Positions 26,163 through 33,439 of a DNA stretch of 64,000 nucleotides are shown in pieces (positions within the stretch are counted from its first letter, which is position 1; the number at the start of each line of letters is the position of its first letter). Location of the stretch: the NCBI RefSeq assembly GCF_007483685.1, contig NZ_VMKN01000001.1, positions 3,290,143-3,354,142 on the forward strand, given 5' to 3'. The notes beneath the pieces are model-generated. The model searched no databases. It saw only the letters and a list, made by a program, of their open reading frames with translations, and had not been told where the DNA came from. Source of the DNA: Litoribacter populi (GTDB lineage Bacteria; Bacteroidota; Bacteroidia; Cytophagales; Cyclobacteriaceae). Position numbers and translations under genes: made by a program.

Positions 26163-27897
26163 ATTCCAACTGATGATAGTCTAGCGAATGCCCTTCATCC
26201 AATGCCTCCTGAACCTTTTTAGAAATGGATGGAATTTCTGCTTTTTGCATTTGAAGCCCCCCTTCCTCATCTAATCCCCATATAAGGTTCACTTTCCAAT
26301 CTTCCGATTTATCAGGGAAATCATCCCGGTAATGGGCACCTCGTGATTCTTTTCTTTCTTTTGCAGCTTTTACTACCAATTTGGAAACCTCCAGCACGGT
26401 AAACAGGTCCAGATTTTTCCATTTAATTTGAAAATCAAGACTTTTGGCCTCCACCGCATTCTCTTTCATACCTATCTCTATCTCTTCTAGTTTTTGAAGG
26501 CCATTATTAAGGTTTTCCTCTGTTCTAATAATGCCGGCATGTTCCCACATCAACAATTTGATTTCCTCTATAATCTCCTCTGGCTGGGTTTGCCAAGGAA
26601 AACTACTTGGCTTGAAGTTTTTTTCTTTTACCGAATTGTTTTTCTGCTCACTACTCTCTTCCAGAATTTTTCTACTGAGCCCCTCGCCTGTCAATTTTCC
26701 TAGCACCACAGTTTCAATCAGAGAGTTACCACCAAGCCTATTAGCCCCATGCAATCCACAAGCAGCCTCCCCTACAGCATAAAGTCCCGGAACACCTGTA
26801 TAACCGTTTTCAAAATCAATTACCAACCCTCCCATAGAATAATGACTAGTGGGCGCCACTTCCATAGCTTTTTCCGCTATGTTGATTCCAAGAGATTCAA
26901 ATCTTTCGTACATATCAGGCAGTTTCTTTTTGATGAAATCTTCCTCTTTATGTGAAATGTCAAGAAAAACCCCTTTGTCCTCTGTTCCATTTCCTTTGGC
27001 TATTTCCTTTGCTATTGCTCGGGCTACTTCGTCACGGGCATCCAACTCCATCATTTCTGGGGAATAGTTTTCCATAAATCTCTTACCATCCGCATTGAGC
27101 AGATGTCCGCCTTCTCCTCTGACTGCCTCGGTTACAAGCTTACCTTCATACTCTTCTGGCTTTACCATGCCGGTGGGGTGAAACTGCACCATTTCCATGT
27201 CCTTGAGTTTCGCTCCAGCTCTAAGAGCAAGCCGCATGGCATCTCCAAGGTTTTCATCCTTTCGGGAAGAGGAACGGCTATATATAGACGCATACCCCGC
27301 AGCCGCTATGACAGTGTATTTACTGGCAAACCTGATAAGTTGCTTTTCTTTCTGATCCAGCGCTAAAGCACCTATGATTTTGTTATTTTCCTTTAAAAGT
27401 TCAAAAACATATTTCCCATCAAGGCATTTAATCCCCATATCTTTGGCTTTCTGGACTAGGGTATCTAAAATGGCTTTTCCTGTATGATCTCCCACATAGC
27501 AGGTCCTTCTAAAGGACTGCGCTCCAAAAAAACGTTGATTGATTTTCCCTTCTTCAGTTGTATTAAATGGGCAGCCCCATTGGGCAAGCTCCTCTATGGC
27601 TTGGGGTGCATTTTTGCAAACTAGCTCAACGGCTTTGGGATCATTTACAAAGTGTCCTTCCTTGAGCGTGTCGGCAGCATGGATCTCCCATCTGTCTTCC
27701 GGGTCGAGATTGCCAAGTGAGGCGTTGATTCCTCCGGCGGCCATTTTGGTATGGGCGTCGCCAAATTCCCGCTTGGAAACCAAAAGGCAATCCACCCCTG
27801 CTTGCTTGAGGGCAACAGCTGTACGGATGCCCGCAGCACCAGCCCCAATTATCAACACATCGGTTGTCAAATCCTGGTCTACATCTTGAAAAGTCAT
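26161..27897 (-). CDS. SdhA/FrdA-type FAD flavoprotein, stand-alone
   Basis: A 578-residue flavoprotein of the succinate dehydrogenase/fumarate reductase family. The FAD-binding start is VLIIGAGAAG (residues 14-23). His49 in DAHTKMAAGG aligns with the histidine that binds FAD covalently in SDH, which L-aspartate oxidases lack. Active-site parts are FHPTG (239-243), EAVRGEGG (Arg260) and TSHYSMGG, and the C-terminus has RKESRGAHYRDDFP as in SdhA. I used the ATG at 27897; the frame is open to 28080, but those 61 residues look non-coding and reach into the divergent gene. No iron-sulfur or membrane-anchor subunit lies next to it, so the electron partner is unknown. Alternatives are a soluble fumarate reductase or an aspartate oxidase. 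Confidence 0.87.
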   Translation of the reverse strand: MTFQDVDQDLTTDVLIIGAGAAGIRTAVALKQAGVDCLLVSKREFGDAHTKMAAGGINASLGNLDPEDRWEIHAADTLKEGHFVNDPKAVELVCKNAPQAIEELAQWGCPFNTTEEGKINQRFFGAQSFRRTCYVGDHTGKAILDTLVQKAKDMGIKCLDGKYVFELLKENNKIIGALALDQKEKQLIRFASKYTVIAAAGYASIYSRSSSRKDENLGDAMRLALRAGAKLKDMEMVQFHPTGMVKPEEYEGKLVTEAVRGEGGHLLNADGKRFMENYSPEMMELDARDEVARAIAKEIAKGNGTEDKGVFLDISHKEEDFIKKKLPDMYERFESLGINIAEKAMEVAPTSHYSMGGLVIDFENGYTGVPGLYAVGEAACGLHGANRLGGNSLIETVVLGKLTGEGLSRKILEESSEQKNNSVKEKNFKPSSFPWQTQPEEIIEEIKLLMWEHAGIIRTEENLNNGLQKLEEIEIGMKENAVEAKSLDFQIKWKNLDLFTVLEVSKLVVKAAKERKESRGAHYRDDFPDKSEDWKVNLIWGLDEEGGLQMQKAEIPSISKKVQEALDEGHSLDYHQLE

Positions 27898-28005
27898 ATT
27901 GCTCTTTTTCCTATTCAAACAATCGTACCTTTCGAATGTTCGATTTAATGGGGATTTGTAAATTGCCCGGCTTTTTTGAACAACATTTCTGAAAAACATT
28001 TTAGC

Positions 28006-29430
28006 ATGAGCAAACATCTGGATGCAATAGTAGTAGGTAGCGGTCCCAATGGCTTGGCCGCCGCAATCTATCTCCAACAAAAAGGACTTTCAACAGCTAT
28101 ATACGAGCAGGCAGACGAGGTAGGCGGTGCCACCCGATCGGGAGAGCTCACCCTCCCGGGGTTCATCCATGACCTGGGATCTGCCATCCATCCTTTGGGC
28201 ATGGCCTCCCCTTTCTTCAAAACTTTACCCTTAGATGAGTATGGATTGGAATGGGTTTATCCGGATATTCCATTCGCTCATCCGTTTGCTGATGGAACGA
28301 GCGTGGCAGCTTATCAAGACATTGATCAGACCGCAAGGCAGCTGGGAAGGGACCAAGAGGTTTACTTCGATATGATGAGTTGGTTGACAGAAAACTGGGC
28401 AGATCTGGAGGAGGACATCCTCAGCCCTTTGAACATACCCAATCACCCTATCAAAATGGCCCGCTTCGGTATGAGTGCCCTTTTGCCGGTAACAACGTTT
28501 TCAAAACTGTTTTTCAAAGAAGAAAAAACAAGAGCCTTTTTCTACGGGGCCGCAGCACACTCCACATTACCCTTGACCAAGCTGGCATCTGCATCATTTG
28601 GACTTGTGCTACATGGAGTCGCACATAAGTATGGGTGGCCCTTTCCAAGGGGTGGAGCAAAAAACATTGCGGAAAGCTTAGCAGCTTATTACAGGTCCTT
28701 GGGTGGAATAATTTTCAGGGACAGTCTTATTGAATATATTGAGGAGCTTCCGCGTGCACAAGCTTACCTTTTCGACCTTACTCCAAAACAGTTGCTAAAA
28801 ATCAAGGGAACTAATATGGGCGAGGATTATAGAAAAAGGCTGGAAAATTATAAATATGGAAAAGGAGTATTCAAAATTGACTGGGCATTAAGCGAGCCTA
28901 TTCCTTTTCTGAGCGAGGAATGCAGAAAGGCCGGGACTATTCATTTTGGGTACTCAACTAAAGAAATGGAAAACAGCGCCAGAAGAGGTGCAAAAGGTTA
29001 TGTTTCTCCTGACCCTTACGTTTTACTGGCCCAGCACACCATCTTCGATTCCTCTAGAGCACCTAAAGGTCAACATACTGCATGGGCTTACTGCCATGTT
29101 CCCAACGGGGACGAAACCGATATGACCCCATTTATTGAAGCGCAAATTGAGAAAGCGGCCCCTGGATTTAAGGATATCATTTTGGCGAGAAACGCCCAAA
29201 CTACTTCCCAAATGGAGGCCTGGAATCCTAACCTTGTCGGTGGAGATATCAACGGTGGACTTCAAGACATCAGCCAGCTCTTCACACGCCCTGTGGCAAG
29301 TTTTTCACCTTACAACACACCTAACAAGCAGGTATATATTTGTTCATCCTCCACTCCCCCCGGTGGTGGTGTTCACGGCATGTGTGGTTATAATGCTGCG
29401 GTAAAAGCATATTCCGACCACTTTAAATGA
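28006..29430 (+). CDS. phytoene desaturase/PYROXD2-like FAD-dependent oxidoreductase
   Basis: The 474-residue protein has an N-terminal FAD-binding motif AIVVGSGPNGLAAAIYL and YEQADEVGGATRSGE, as in the CrtI/amine-oxidase-like group, followed by GFIHDLGSAIHPLG. The C-terminus has VYICSSSTPPGGGVHGMCGYNAA, the FAD-binding end typical of this family. It is close to the PYROXD2-like branch rather than to the carotenoid desaturases proper, and no carotenoid genes are near. The substrate is unknown. The ATG at 28006 is preferred to an in-frame one ten codons upstream because MSKHLDAIVVG is the normal family start. It is divergent from the flavoprotein gene. Confidence 0.88.
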   Translation: MSKHLDAIVVGSGPNGLAAAIYLQQKGLSTAIYEQADEVGGATRSGELTLPGFIHDLGSAIHPLGMASPFFKTLPLDEYGLEWVYPDIPFAHPFADGTSVAAYQDIDQTARQLGRDQEVYFDMMSWLTENWADLEEDILSPLNIPNHPIKMARFGMSALLPVTTFSKLFFKEEKTRAFFYGAAAHSTLPLTKLASASFGLVLHGVAHKYGWPFPRGGAKNIAESLAAYYRSLGGIIFRDSLIEYIEELPRAQAYLFDLTPKQLLKIKGTNMGEDYRKRLENYKYGKGVFKIDWALSEPIPFLSEECRKAGTIHFGYSTKEMENSARRGAKGYVSPDPYVLLAQHTIFDSSRAPKGQHTAWAYCHVPNGDETDMTPFIEAQIEKAAPGFKDIILARNAQTTSQMEAWNPNLVGGDINGGLQDISQLFTRPVASFSPYNTPNKQVYICSSSTPPGGGVHGMCGYNAAVKAYSDHFK

Positions 29431-29483
29431 TATTTGCAACCAAAATTCAATTATATTGGTATTATATATCTAAGAGTTAAAGT

Positions 29484-29966
29484 ATGAGTTTGTCATTAGA
29501 ACAACAGAAATTTATGCAATATGCGCTGGATCTTGCCCAACAAGGCATGGAGTCCGGTAAAGGTGGCCCCTTTGGCTGTGTAGTGGTCAAAGACGGACAA
29601 ATCATCGGCGAAGGGAGCAATAGCGTAACCTCAACTACCGATCCCACCGCCCACGCCGAAGTAGTGGCCATCCGAGAAGCATGCAAGCACCTAAACGATT
29701 TCCAGTTAAATGGTTGTGACATTTACACCTCATGTGAGCCATGCCCAATGTGTTTGGGTGCCATTTATTGGGCACGTCCGGACCGCGTTTATTTTGCTAA
29801 CGACAAGTTTGATGCTGCTCAAGCCGGATTCGATGACGCCTTTATTTACGAACAACTAGAAGTAGAACCTTCCAGCCGAAGTATTCCCATGATCAAAGTT
29901 ACCATGGATGATGCTAACAAGGCATTTAACCTATGGCAGGAAAAAAACGATAAAACAATTTATTAA
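29484..29966 (+). CDS. guaD: guanine deaminase, small CDA-fold type
   Basis: A 160-residue zinc-dependent deaminase converting guanine to xanthine. Zinc ligands are His57 in TAHAEV with catalytic Glu59, and Cys87/Cys90 in CEPCPMCLGAIYWARP. The sequence is very close to Bacillus subtilis GuaD along its length, including GGPFGCVVVKDG, AQAGFDDAFIYEQL and the short C-terminal tail ending in Tyr, which is swapped into the partner's active site. A tRNA adenosine deaminase (TadA) is less likely, because that family lacks the FDDAFIY segment. Probably in the same transcription unit as the following lipoprotein gene (18 bases between). Confidence 0.92.
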   Translation: MSLSLEQQKFMQYALDLAQQGMESGKGGPFGCVVVKDGQIIGEGSNSVTSTTDPTAHAEVVAIREACKHLNDFQLNGCDIYTSCEPCPMCLGAIYWARPDRVYFANDKFDAAQAGFDDAFIYEQLEVEPSSRSIPMIKVTMDDANKAFNLWQEKNDKTIY

Positions 29967-29984
29967 CCCTAAACAGAAACTAAA

Positions 29985-30533
29985 ATGAAGAAGATTATAA
30001 TGAGCCTATTCAGTGTTGCCATACTATTTTCCTGTGCTCAACAACAATCGGAAGAGGATAGGTTTGAATATGAAAACGACAGAATTGTGGATACCCAGAC
30101 TGGGGATGAATATATGATCGACGACCAAGATTCTTATGTGGTCATCCACCCTGATGGCGAACAGGAAACTGTAACATATGAAGAAACCCCATTTTATGGA
30201 ACTGAAGCTGCAGATGAGTTTTTGGAGCGGTACAATAACCGCATGATGGAAAGAAAGGAAACTCTGATGATAGAACAAAAAAACAAGATCAAACAGGCAC
30301 GTAAGGATAGATATGCCGAGTATTCCGATCAAGAGTTGGTAAAGCAGTTTAACAAATTACATCAGGATTTGGCTCCCTACGAGCAGCAGATGGACATCAT
30401 GGCCGAATTGGTAGAAAGAGGAGCGGTTACGGAAGAAGAAGCCGTTGAACTAATGGAAGTGGACCAAGCGGACCTGAACTTTGACATATACTATGACCCT
30501 GAGGAAAATGCTGAAGAAGTTCCAGCACAATAA
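29985..30533 (+). CDS. putative lipoprotein of unknown function
   Basis: The 182-residue protein starts with a short signal and lipobox LFSC (Cys17). The mature part is highly acidic at both ends and has a helical, charged middle (MMERKETLMIEQKNKIKQARKDR), likely a coiled coil. No known domain was recognised. The gene follows guaD by 18 bases and ends at a strong terminator, so the pair appears to be transcribed together, although a functional link to purine salvage is not evident. Confidence 0.82.
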   Translation: MKKIIMSLFSVAILFSCAQQQSEEDRFEYENDRIVDTQTGDEYMIDDQDSYVVIHPDGEQETVTYEETPFYGTEAADEFLERYNNRMMERKETLMIEQKNKIKQARKDRYAEYSDQELVKQFNKLHQDLAPYEQQMDIMAELVERGAVTEEEAVELMEVDQADLNFDIYYDPEENAEEVPAQ

Positions 30534-30535
30534 AA

Positions 30536-30568
30536 ACAAAAAGGCCAATCTCACGATTGGCCTTTTTT
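30536..30568. terminator. bidirectional terminator between the lipoprotein gene and ffh
   Basis: AAGGCCAATC/GATTGGCCTT is a perfect 10-base stem around TCAC with A and T runs outside, between convergent stop codons. Confidence 0.9.
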
Positions 30569-30574
30569 AATTCT

Positions 30575-31912
30575 TTATCTTTTCCCCATTTTGGGATTCA
30601 ATGCTTTGAGTGCATTTTGGGCTCCGCCCATTTTGTTCATTTGCTTCATCATCTTCCTCATGTCGCTAAATTGCTTCATAAGGTTGTTAACTTCCTGAAT
30701 ACTGCGGCCACTACCATCAGCAATCCTTTTTCTACGGCTTCCGTCAATCAGATCTGGCTGATTTCTTTCCGCAGGTGTCATACTTCTGATGATTGCCTCA
30801 ATTGGCTTAAAAGACTCATCGTCAATATCAAGCCCTTTGATAGCCTTACCCATACCCGGAATCATTCCCATCAGATCTTTAAGGTTACCCATTTTCTTGA
30901 TCTGTTCCAATTGCGAAAGGAAGTCATCAAAATTAAACTGATTTTTCCTGATCTTGGCGTTGATTCTTTTGGCTTCGTCCTCATCAAAAGTCTGCTGAGC
31001 TCTTTCCACAAGGGAAATGACGTCTCCCATACCCAAGATTCTCTGAGCCATTCTATCTGGATAGAAAACATCCAGGTTCTCCATTTTCTCACCAGTAGAG
31101 ATAAACTTGATCGGCTTATTGACTACGTGTCTGATGGAAATGGCAGCACCACCTCTAGTATCACCATCCAACTTAGTCAACACAACCCCATCAAAATTCA
31201 AGCGCTCGTCGAATGTCTTGGCAGTGTTAACAGCATCCTGACCCGTCATGGAATCCACTACAAACAATGTTTCAGATGGGTTGAGTTTCTCCTTTAGTTC
31301 GGAAATCTCGTTCATCATCTGCTCATCCACAGCTAGGCGACCCGCGGTATCGACGATTACCGTCTTTTTGCCCGACTTTTTGGCATATGCAATTGCTCTT
31401 TCGGCAATTTCTAAAGCGTTTTTGTTTTCCGGTTCGGCATAAACCTCCACACCGATTTGCTCACCGAGCACTTTCAGCTGGTCGATGGCCGCAGGACGGT
31501 AGATATCACAGGCCACCAAAAGTACTTGACGTCCTTGCTTTTTCAAATGCGTGGCAAGCTTGCCTGAAAAAGTCGTTTTACCTGACCCTTGAAGACCAGA
31601 AATCAACACCACGGAAGGATCACCCTTTAGGCTGATATCCTCCTTAGAGCCACCCATCAAATCCGTCAGTTCCTCTTGTGTTATTTTCACCAAAAGCTGA
31701 CCAGGGGACACAGAGATCAATACATCACGACCAAGTGCTTTTTCCTTGATTGAATCAGTTACTTCTTTGGCTACTTTATAATTGACATCCGCATCTATCA
31801 ACGCCCTTCTGATTTCCTTTACAGTAGTGGCTACGTTGATTTCGGTGATGGTACCGGACCCTTTTAGGGTTTTAAAAGCTTTATCTAATTTATAACTGAG
31901 GTTATCAAACAT
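30575..31912 (-). CDS. ffh: signal recognition particle protein Ffh
   Basis: The 445-residue GTPase binds 4.5S RNA and signal sequences of nascent membrane proteins and delivers ribosomes to FtsY. The N domain occupies residues 1-90, the G domain follows with GLQGSGKTTFSGKLA (P-loop, about 109), DTAGRLAVDEQMM, and TKLDGDTRGGAA, and the methionine-rich M domain fills the C-terminus with the RNA-binding SGRSIQEVNNLMKQFSDMRKMMKQM. Length and motifs are normal. Monocistronic, with a stretch of non-coding DNA upstream that carries an additional minus-strand hairpin. Confidence 0.97.
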   Translation of the reverse strand: MFDNLSYKLDKAFKTLKGSGTITEINVATTVKEIRRALIDADVNYKVAKEVTDSIKEKALGRDVLISVSPGQLLVKITQEELTDLMGGSKEDISLKGDPSVVLISGLQGSGKTTFSGKLATHLKKQGRQVLLVACDIYRPAAIDQLKVLGEQIGVEVYAEPENKNALEIAERAIAYAKKSGKKTVIVDTAGRLAVDEQMMNEISELKEKLNPSETLFVVDSMTGQDAVNTAKTFDERLNFDGVVLTKLDGDTRGGAAISIRHVVNKPIKFISTGEKMENLDVFYPDRMAQRILGMGDVISLVERAQQTFDEDEAKRINAKIRKNQFNFDDFLSQLEQIKKMGNLKDLMGMIPGMGKAIKGLDIDDESFKPIEAIIRSMTPAERNQPDLIDGSRRKRIADGSGRSIQEVNNLMKQFSDMRKMMKQMNKMGGAQNALKALNPKMGKR

Positions 31913-32256
31913 GCTGATTTAGTCTATTTACTGCAAAAATAAAAATATATATTCATTCGGGGCCATAAAAGGCTAACTTTTCTGGACAAAGATAGAAATA
32001 GAAAAAGCCACCCCAAAAGGTGGCCCTAAAAAATAAGTGAGAATTGATCGAAAAAACCAAAAAACTAACACCCTCTAGTAAGACCGTTTTTAGAAAGCCT
32101 TATAGAATTATGACCCCTATACGGGAGAAATATCATTAGCGTCCTAAGGAATTGCGAAATTCTCAAATTTCTTAAAACAAAAACGCGGTAGCTCCTCTTA
32201 TATAAAGGAATGTTTTTCTTAAAACTTTTATAAAACCACTAAAACACGTTTAACCT
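31913..32256. other. 344-base intergenic region upstream of ffh
   Basis: The ffh promoter must be here, reading left. A GCCACC/GGTGGC hairpin (32002-32024) is the only clear structure. There is no convincing open frame on either strand; the best minus-strand candidate is 23 codons. Confidence 0.5.
32002..32024 (-). terminator. possible minus-strand terminator without an upstream gene
   Basis: On the minus strand GCCACC TTTTGG GGTGGC is followed by five T, the form of an intrinsic terminator. The only genes to its right for more than a kilobase read the other way, so the transcript it would end is unknown. It could be a short antisense or small RNA, or the hairpin may have another role. Confidence 0.45.
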
Positions 32257-32376
32257 ATGGGTAATTTATTTAAAGGACTACTAGCCGGATGGGGCGCCAG
32301 CAAGCTTGGAGGAGGTTGCATCAGTACACTTATCATTTTTGCACTAATATGGTGGCTACTCGGACAGTGTAGCTAA
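32257..32376 (+). CDS. 39-residue membrane peptide
   Basis: The frame starts MGNLFKGLLAGWGASKLGGG and continues into a single hydrophobic helix with a Trp pair (IIFALIWWLL) and a C-terminal GQCS. It has the look of a real, small membrane protein: a glycine-rich amphipathic start and one transmembrane helix. Similar short Bacteroidota proteins with this beginning occur to my knowledge, but I cannot name a family. A very stable intrinsic terminator at 32421-32470 directly follows, which makes the small gene an independent transcription unit. Confidence 0.7.
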   Translation: MGNLFKGLLAGWGASKLGGGCISTLIIFALIWWLLGQCS

Positions 32377-32689
32377 CTGATTTTTATACTTAACCTCAGA
32401 AAAATAAAAACTATTTCATAAAAGTTTTTTGAACCCTTCGCCGTCGGTCAGGGATCAAAAAACTTTTTTTATTTAAAAGAATGAGGCTTTTTTGTATATG
32501 CCTTACTTTTTTTGACCCATTAACTGTATCGAAAAAAAACAGCAATTTCACGGTTAAATCATACAAAACTTTAGTCCTCAAAATAACGCTCAATTTTTCT
32601 CTTTCTTTTTTTTTAAATAAGCAATAAATGGGTTAAACTCGTGTTAAAACTTAATAAGTCCTTTAAGAAAACACCTCAAAATATTTAGC
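32377..32689. other. 313-base intergenic region with terminator and upstream region of the coiled-coil gene
   Basis: It begins with the terminator of the 39-residue peptide gene (32421-32470). The rest is AT-rich with many T runs and no credible gene; a 60-codon minus-strand frame at 32411-32593 has the composition of chance sequence. The promoter of the gene at 32690 should be in the right part, not identified. Confidence 0.5.
32421..32470 (+). terminator. Rho-independent terminator of the 39-residue peptide gene
   Basis: AAAGTTTTTTGA-A-CCCT pairs with AGGG-A-TCAAAAAACTTT, a long stem closed by a loop with a CGCCGTCGG core, followed by further T. The 45 bases from the stop codon of the peptide gene fit a terminator for that gene. 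Confidence 0.75.
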
Positions 32690-33289
32690 ATGAAAAAATT
32701 TACCCACCTCACCCTAGCTTGTTGTATGATGGCATCTGTGGCCGTAGCGCAGGAGTCCGAACAGGAAGGAAGCCTTACCAGCGGTACAATCTCCAGTCAG
32801 TTTGAATACTTGAACTCGATTTCAAACAATTACCAAGAGTACAAAGTGGTCAAGAAAACAAACCTTGATAAAATTCAGAAAAACATCACCGACTCCTTAG
32901 ATTTTTATAAAGTGCAGATCGTGGACGTGCAGAAGGAATTGGCCACTCAGAAGACCCAATTAGCTGAGATGGAAAAAAAGATGGTCACGGCAGAGGCTGA
33001 GAAAAACGCAGCCATCGACGCCAAAGACAATTTTGCATTTTTGGGCATGCCTATTCACAAATCAAATTACAACAACCTGATGTGGGGAATAGTAGGTGTT
33101 TTGGGAATGGCCCTTTTGTTCTTCCTTTTCAAATTCAATAAAAGTCATAAGGTCACTTCGGAAACACTCAGGACATTAGAAGAAACAAAAGAGGAGTTTG
33201 AGCAACACCGAAAAAACACCCTCGAAAGAGAAAGAAAACTTAACCGCCAACTGGTGGATGAAATGAATAAAAGGCATGTAAAGGCCTAA
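32690..33289 (+). CDS. exported coiled-coil membrane protein, unknown function
   Basis: The 199-residue protein begins with a signal peptide cleaved near VAVAQ (about residue 21). Residues about 50-115 are a predicted coiled coil (KVQIVDVQKELATQKTQLAEMEKKM), then a transmembrane helix near 130-146 (NLMWGIVGVLGMALLFFLFKF), and another charged helix (SETLRTLEETKEEFEQHRKN) to the C-terminus. The coiled coil lies in the periplasm and the tail in the cytoplasm if the signal peptide is cleaved. Relatives in Cytophagales are sometimes labelled tRNA methyltransferases, which this clearly is not. Function unknown. Confidence 0.8.
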   Translation: MKKFTHLTLACCMMASVAVAQESEQEGSLTSGTISSQFEYLNSISNNYQEYKVVKKTNLDKIQKNITDSLDFYKVQIVDVQKELATQKTQLAEMEKKMVTAEAEKNAAIDAKDNFAFLGMPIHKSNYNNLMWGIVGVLGMALLFFLFKFNKSHKVTSETLRTLEETKEEFEQHRKNTLERERKLNRQLVDEMNKRHVKA

Positions 33290-33292
33290 TTC

Positions 33293-33327
33293 AAAAAAGC
33301 GCAGAAATCTAATTTCTGCGCTTTTTT
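33293..33327 (+). terminator. Rho-independent terminator behind the coiled-coil gene
   Basis: AAAAAAGCGCAGAAAT pairs with ATTTCTGCGCTTTTTT around a two-base CT loop plus A. The stop codon of the coiled-coil gene lies just before it. Confidence 0.9.
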
Positions 33328-33439
33328 GCTTTTAAGAAGAGAGGCTATAATTCTACTTTCCCCATCATCCCTATTAAAAATACCCTGAAATGATTAATTT
33401 GCATGCTTATTACGCCAAAAGCATTAAAACTAATCCTGC

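Noticed and set aside
30557-31297. 246-codon plus-strand frame opposite ffh
   Set aside because: Mirror of the ffh codon pattern; ffh has complete GTPase motifs on the other strand.
32411-32593. 60-codon minus-strand frame
   Set aside because: Low-complexity, covers the terminator of the 39-residue gene on the other strand; no start signal.
32690-33289. tRNA (guanine-N1)-methyltransferase label
   Set aside because: The protein has a signal peptide, a coiled coil and a membrane helix but no SPOUT fold or SAM-binding knot.
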